Shown one piece after another: positions 63,312-64,000 of a stretch of 64,000 nt of DNA. The stretch's first letter is position 1; every line of letters starts with the position of its first letter. Origin of the DNA: Auanema rhodensis (Eukaryota > Nematoda > Chromadorea > Rhabditida > Rhabditidae); the NCBI GenBank assembly GCA_964057225.1, contig OZ059900.1, forward strand, positions 24,753,638 through 24,817,637. The letters run 5' to 3'. A program made the translations under genes and the position numbers. The notes beneath the pieces are model-generated. The model was given only the letters and a program-made list of their open reading frames with translations. It was not told the origin of the DNA and ran no database searches.

Positions 63312-64000
63312 CATTGCATGAGTTTGAACACATGAAATCGTAAGTCAAAACCTTGTTTACAGCGAAATTTCCAAAAACTGGTTTTCCAGCATAATAAAAT
63401 ATTTCTCATGAGAAATACTGTGTTTTTGTATTTTTCTAGTGTTCAGCATGTAAAATACTTCATTTTAGTATGTAACACGCTGAAATTCGTTGCATTTGAC
63501 GACTCATATGAACAAAAATCGATTTAATCAATATTAGCCATAAGGGGCGTGCCCTCAGAATATGCTAATTTCCTAAATTTTCTAACCCCTGTTTTTTTGT
63601 CGTGAAAGTGGAACTAGACGTTGTACGAACAATTTTGAGCTAGGTTTCATTGACATTGCAAGAGTTTGAACACATGAAATCGTAAGTCAAAACCTTGTTT
63701 ACAGCGAAATTTCCAAAAACTGGTTTTCCAGCATAATAAAATATTTCTCATGGGAAAAACTGTGTTTTTGTATTTTTTTAGTGTTCAGCATGTAAAATGC
63801 TTCATTTTAGTATGTAACACGCTGAAATTCGTTGCATTTGACGACTCATATGAACAAAAATCGATTTAATCAATATTAGCCATAAGGGGCGTGCCCTCAG
63901 AATATGCTAATTTCCTTAATATTCTAACCCCTGTTTTTTTGTCGTGAAAGTGGAACTAGACGTTGTACAAACAATTTTGAGCTAGGTTTTATTGACATTG
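63312..64000 (+). repeat. Region G three-unit repeat, copy 4, cut by window end
   Basis: Units at 63312 (catgaga, cctaaat) and 63654 (gcaagag, gggaaaaac, tttttttag, aatattc) repeat the first two members. The unit ends with ggttttattgac. The next begins at 63996 and is cut after five bases, so the array continues beyond the window. Confidence 0.9.

Larger units (their letters stand above)
1..64000 (+). repeat. Tandem satellite array, 342-bp unit, 189 complete units
   Basis: The recurring word cattgcatgag was followed through the window. Unit starts are 1, 343, 685, 1027, 1369, 1711, 2053, 2395, 2737 and so on, to 63312, 63654 and 63996. The commonest spacing is exactly 342 bp. Spacings of 341, 343 and 347 bp are explained by single short indels. 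Five units are strongly shortened and two lengthened. Every unit is in the same orientation and no unrelated sequence interrupts the array. Satellite arrays of this length and homogeneity are known from eukaryotic centromeric and pericentromeric heterochromatin. That location is inference here, since no flanking sequence is present. Confidence 0.98.

Noticed and set aside
1-64000. CRISPR array
   Set aside because: The repeat is 342 bp with no separate unique spacers; the whole unit repeats.
1-64000. Assignment to a named satellite family or species
   Set aside because: Several insect, plant and mollusc satellites have units near this length, but I do not recognise this sequence securely. A search of a satellite or repeat database with the unit would decide.
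1-64000. Bacterial promoters, operons, ribosome binding sites or terminators
   Set aside because: The window has no gene-like coding sequence and its structure is that of a eukaryotic satellite, so motif matches of this kind would be chance.

Overview
The whole 64 kb window is one uninterrupted head-to-tail satellite DNA array. I found no gene, RNA gene, transposon, CRISPR array or unique sequence. The basic unit is 342 bp. Taking base 1 of the window as the unit start, I placed 189 successive units by hand: 182 of 341-347 bp, five truncated (183, 183, 183, 183 and 187 bp) and two expanded (399 and 398 bp). The first 5 bases of a 190th unit end the window. All units lie on the + strand and no inversion was seen. 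The first unit has 116 G+C in 342 (33.9 %). Such an array points to a eukaryotic chromosome, most likely centromeric or pericentromeric heterochromatin. I cannot name the species from the sequence.

Layout by shared variants. A (1-8950): homogeneous units, with four copies of a 183-bp deleted unit carried inside duplicated blocks of about 1.9-2.2 kb and 1.2 kb. B (8951-12899): two copies of a five-unit, 1710-bp higher-order repeat, closed by a separately deleted unit. C (12900-17458): an eight-unit, 2793-bp period in which a unit with a 57-bp internal duplication occurs twice. D (17459-22934): a local subfamily with its own markers and an imperfect period of about nine units. E (22935-46561): the strongest higher-order structure, with a 13-unit 4450-bp period, then 7-unit 2399-bp blocks, then three successive 2740-bp eight-unit blocks of which the last two are almost identical. 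F (46562-59892): mixed dimers (683 bp) and a six-unit repeat (2051 bp). G (59893-64000): a three-unit repeat of about 1026 bp.

Each unit carries an AT-rich body with one GC-rich patch, several short perfect palindromes, a larger dyad, an AATAAA hexamer followed by a GT-rich tract, splice-site-like motifs and a 17-bp element partly resembling the CENP-B box. The two halves of the unit share spaced matches near 171 bp apart, suggesting an old dimer. Open reading frames of 65-72 codons occur only where single variants remove a stop; I regard them as by-products of the repeat. All comparisons were made by eye, so identities are approximate and family assignment needs a database search.
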